From positions 1 to 22,639 of the forward strand of contig CAZGKW010000057.1 in assembly GCA_964526295.1 (NCBI GenBank): a DNA stretch of 22,639 nucleotides, in the 5' to 3' direction. The DNA comes from CAZGKW01 sp964526295 (lineage in GTDB: Bacteria > Planctomycetota > Phycisphaerae > FEN-1346). Of this stretch, positions 22,637 through 22,639 are shown one piece after another (position 1 is the stretch's first letter; each line of letters begins with the position of its first letter). The position numbers were made by a program, and so were the translations under genes. The notes beneath the pieces are model-generated. The model was not told the origin of the DNA. It did not search any database and saw only the letters and a program-made list of their open reading frames with translations.

Positions 22637-22639
22637 ATG
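22637..22639 (+). CDS. Possible start codon of a gene leaving the window
   Basis: The last three bases are ATG, preceded by GGGGAGGATCGGC with GGGGAGG at a good distance for a ribosome binding site. Only the start codon is visible, so nothing can be said about the product. Confidence 0.3.

Overview
This is a GC-rich bacterial chromosomal segment with about 15 intact protein genes, three remnant or fragment genes and no recognisable tRNA or rRNA. I infer a Planctomycetes-like (PVC group) organism. The reasons are the very high GC, frequent GTG starts, a zinc-ribbon/TPR membrane protein, a secreted glycoside-hydrolase-like protein beside oxidoreductases, and many dispersed palindromic and heptad repeats between genes. 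The assignment is from style, not from a marker gene.

Layout. 1-843: non-coding, with tandem repeats at the left edge, a strong sigma70-type promoter and an AT-rich inverted-repeat element. 844-3992: Xaa-Pro peptidase, biotin carboxyl carrier protein (accB) and biotin carboxylase (accC), all on +; the peptidase gene contains a near-consensus promoter that could drive accBC. 4013-5330: aspartate-semialdehyde dehydrogenase (asd) with a promoter, a roughly 190-nt structured leader and a terminator. 5338-7893: a zinc-ribbon/TPR/transmembrane protein on -, divergent from an aldo/keto reductase (8182-9159). 9310-13248: a secreted clan-A-like glycoside hydrolase followed by a zinc-dependent MDR dehydrogenase. 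13249-13911: a decayed HicB/HicA toxin-antitoxin pair, a small membrane peptide and a pair of REP-like palindromes.

13912-15571: overlapping mtnA and purE on -, with a good promoter; a dispersed repeat appears to have become part of the PurE N-terminus. 15757-18895: a two-gene operon of a soluble GAF/PAS histidine kinase and an NtrC-class sigma54 activator. 18896-19568: repeats, hairpins and a small antitoxin-like gene. 19569-21613: groES-groEL on -. 21732-22124: a single-domain response regulator on -, preceded by a textbook sigma54 -24/-12 promoter. The right end is repeat-bearing non-coding DNA with a possible start codon in the last three bases.

Housekeeping metabolism (fatty acid initiation, lysine/threonine/methionine precursor synthesis, methionine salvage, purine synthesis, protein folding) is mixed with signalling and carbohydrate genes. 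The most promising leads are the sigma54 circuit (NtrC-type regulator plus a sigma54 promoter before a stand-alone receiver), the asd leader, the promoter inside the peptidase gene, the repeat-derived PurE extension, the collapsed HicAB locus and the orphan antitoxin-like gene behind groEL. No complete new system is demonstrated by the sequence alone.
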